A DNA stretch of 7,211 nt from Halieaceae bacterium (GTDB lineage Bacteria > Pseudomonadota > Gammaproteobacteria > Pseudomonadales > Halieaceae). This document shows, piece by piece, positions 6,065 through 7,211 of the stretch; the stretch's first letter is position 1; each line of letters opens with the position of its first letter. The translations under genes and the position numbers were made by a program. The DNA is taken from NCBI GenBank assembly GCA_002683395.1, contig NYTG01000064.1, positions 1 through 7,211 on the forward strand, given 5' to 3'. The notes below the pieces were generated by a model. It was given only the letters and a program-made list of their open reading frames with translations, had not been told where the DNA came from and did not search any database.

Positions 6065-6919
6065 ATGAAAACACCGAACCGCATAGTTCCGTTGATTGAA
6101 GATGGAGTCATCGACGAGGTGCTGCAGCAGCTGATGAGTGGCAAAGAAGCGACCGTTTACGTGGTCCGTTGTGGTCGGGAAATCCGCTGCGCCAAGGTAT
6201 ACAAAGAAGTGGCCAAGCGCAGTTTTAAGCAGGCTGTGCAGTACAAAGAAGGTCGAAAAGGCGGTAACAGCCGTCGTCAGCGGGCGATCGACAAGGGCTC
6301 TAAATATGGCCGTAAACAGCAGGAAGCGGAGTGGCACGATACTGAGGTGAATGCGCTATATCAGCTAGAGCGCGCCGGGGTGAGGGTGCCCGAGCCTTTT
6401 GGCTGCTTTGATGGCGTACTGCTGATGGAGCTGGTCACCACCGAAGATGGTGATGTCGCCCCTCGACTTAACGATGTTGTGCTGACCCGCGAGCAGGCGC
6501 TGGAGGATCACGCTACGGTCATGAGTTATGTGGTCAAGATGCTGTGTCTGGGGATGGTGCACGGCGATCTATCGGAGTTCAATGTACTGGTAGATGACTA
6601 TGGTCCGGTTATTATTGATTTGCCGCAGGCCGTGAATGCCGCGGGTAACAATCACGCGAGGTCAATGCTCGAGCGCGATATCAACAACATTACCGCATAC
6701 TATGGCCAATCGGCCCCTGAGCTTTTGGTCGGTCATTACGCCGATGAGATTTGGGCGCTTTATGAAGCGGGAGAGCTTCACCCCGACACACAGCTCACTG
6801 GAGACTACAGTCGGGAATTAGTGGCCGCCGACACCGATAGCATCCTTCTGGAGATAGAAGCGGCATTGAAAGACGAGAGTGATCGGCTTGCCCGCATACG
6901 TGATGCGAACGAAGGCTGA
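6065..6919 (+). CDS. RIO1-family serine protein kinase / ATPase
   Basis: This 284-residue cytoplasmic protein of the bacterial RIO group has an atypical protein-kinase fold that lacks the activation loop and substrate-binding lobe of ordinary kinases. Motifs in order are the P-loop-like SGKEATVYVV (25-34), the ATP-binding lysine Lys44 (RCAKVYKE), a basic segment 61-84 (GRKGGNSRRQR...KYGRK), the hinge LLMELV (119-124), the catalytic loop VHGDLSEFNVLV with Asp168 and Asn173 (165-176), and the metal-binding IIDLPQAV with Asp185 (183-190). All catalytic residues are intact and the length is normal. I choose the ATG at 6065 with AAGG four bases before it, over an in-frame TTG at 6041 that adds eight residues. 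It is transcribed divergently from the heme operon, and nothing in the sequence ties it to iron. In eukaryotes and archaea RIO proteins act in small-subunit ribosome maturation; the bacterial role is not established. Confidence 0.93.
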   Translation: MKTPNRIVPLIEDGVIDEVLQQLMSGKEATVYVVRCGREIRCAKVYKEVAKRSFKQAVQYKEGRKGGNSRRQRAIDKGSKYGRKQQEAEWHDTEVNALYQLERAGVRVPEPFGCFDGVLLMELVTTEDGDVAPRLNDVVLTREQALEDHATVMSYVVKMLCLGMVHGDLSEFNVLVDDYGPVIIDLPQAVNAAGNNHARSMLERDINNITAYYGQSAPELLVGHYADEIWALYEAGELHPDTQLTGDYSRELVAADTDSILLEIEAALKDESDRLARIRDANEG

Positions 6920-6954
6920 GGTTGTCGTCGTTAACCACACCGGTTTGAGCCTTC
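6911..6954 (+). terminator. Inverted repeat spanning the RIO kinase stop; weak terminator candidate
   Basis: GAAGGCT (6911-6917) and AGCCTTC (6948-6954) are perfect 7-base complements, 30 bases apart, with the kinase TGA at 6917-6919 at the edge of the left arm. A small GGTT/AACC pairing (6920-6923 and 6932-6935) can form inside. No T-run follows, so this is not a standard intrinsic terminator, and it may have no role. Confidence 0.2.
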
Positions 6955-7032
6955 CAGGTCATGTAGCGGGAGAATCGATTGATGCGTTTAGGGCCAATCC
7001 CATTTCAAGCTGGTGAAGGTGGCAGCCATCTC

Positions 7033-7211
7033 ATGAAATGTTTTATTAACACCGGCTTCGCTATTTTCAGTATTTCATTGGCAGTCTCTAGCCTGGCTGA
7101 GGACAACATTGCGGTAGATCGATTCGCCGCGTTGGCACTCGATTGCGTTCATCAGGAATACCCCAACCATATCTCTCATAGCCTGCAGAGTGACGCCGAC
7201 GTGGCGCCGCC
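7033..7211 (+). CDS. DUF2891 family protein, N-terminal part (3' end outside window)
   Basis: The first 59 codons are present and the frame is still open at the window edge. Residues 1-22 look like a Sec signal peptide (MKCFIN, hydrophobic FAIFSISLAVSS, cleavage near SLA-ED), so the product is probably periplasmic or secreted. Residues 30-59, RFAALALDCVHQEYPNHIS followed by LQSDADVAP, match the start of DUF2891, whose members open with a 'FA.LAL.C..xEYPN....L.SDAD' segment. The function of the family is unknown to me; family members continue with a conserved Trp/His-rich stretch that is not visible here. The ATG at 7033 is chosen because it begins the signal peptide and has AGGTGG about 10 bases upstream. 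An in-frame ATG at 6982 would add 17 polar residues in front. It is the same strand as the kinase, 113 bases downstream, so co-transcription is possible. Confidence 0.8.
   Translation, partial: MKCFINTGFAIFSISLAVSSLAEDNIAVDRFAALALDCVHQEYPNHISHSLQSDADVAP

Noticed and set aside
5978..6337. 119-codon minus-strand frame overlapping the RIO kinase start
   Set aside because: Antisense to the conserved N-terminal kinase segment; no ribosome site or domain.
1..7211. A defence system, CRISPR array, transposon or prophage piece
   Set aside because: No spaced repeats, terminal inverted repeats, transposase, integrase, nuclease or defence-type genes are visible; the window is explained by iron/heme uptake genes and two housekeeping-like genes.

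Overview
The window reads as a stretch of chromosome from a Gram-negative, probably gammaproteobacterial, free-living (perhaps marine) bacterium. The support is an outer-membrane TonB-dependent receptor, a good Fur box of the proteobacterial type, a RIO-family kinase of the kind found in aquatic proteobacteria, and a DUF2891 protein with a signal peptide. The genus cannot be fixed from the sequence alone. No mobile element, CRISPR array, tRNA or rRNA was seen.

Layout. Positions 2-301 (+) hold the last 99 codons of a ferric-iron ABC transporter substrate-binding protein (FutA/FbpA/AfuA type). A gene-free convergent spacer with several inverted repeats follows (302-451). Positions 452-5671 are one compact minus-strand operon of five genes. 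In transcription order these are a TonB-dependent heme receptor (5671-3449), a periplasmic hemin-binding protein HmuT (3447-2584), a FecCD-type permease HmuU (2577-1543), an ABC ATPase HmuV (1546-770) and a small ABM-fold heme-degrading monooxygenase of the IsdG type (760-452). Junctions range from a 4-base overlap to a 9-base gap, so the genes are almost certainly co-transcribed and translationally coupled. A sigma70-like promoter (TTGCGA-17-TATCAT, 5734-5706) with a Fur box filling its spacer (5711-5729) lies just upstream of the receptor. Across the divergent spacer (5672-6064), which also carries a short tandem repeat, a RIO1-family kinase runs on the plus strand (6065-6919). It is followed by the start of a DUF2891 protein (7033 to the window end).

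How the genes work together. Under iron limitation Fur would leave the promoter. The receptor would carry heme across the outer membrane using TonB energy, HmuT would carry it through the periplasm, HmuU2V2 would pump it into the cytoplasm, and the last gene product would open the porphyrin ring to release iron. The operon thus encodes a capture-to-iron-release route, apart from the TonB-ExbB-ExbD motor, which is not in the window. The neighbouring ferric-iron binding protein suggests an iron-acquisition locus.

Novelty. This is mostly a recognisable heme-uptake system. The points worth a second look are that an IsdG-type enzyme with an intact Asn/Trp/His triad takes the place of the usual HmuS/HemO, and that the receptor lacks the classical FRAP-NPNL histidine while its only other surface candidate is a His-Cys loop. 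Several starts (receptor, HmuU, HmuV) are easily mis-called as too long.
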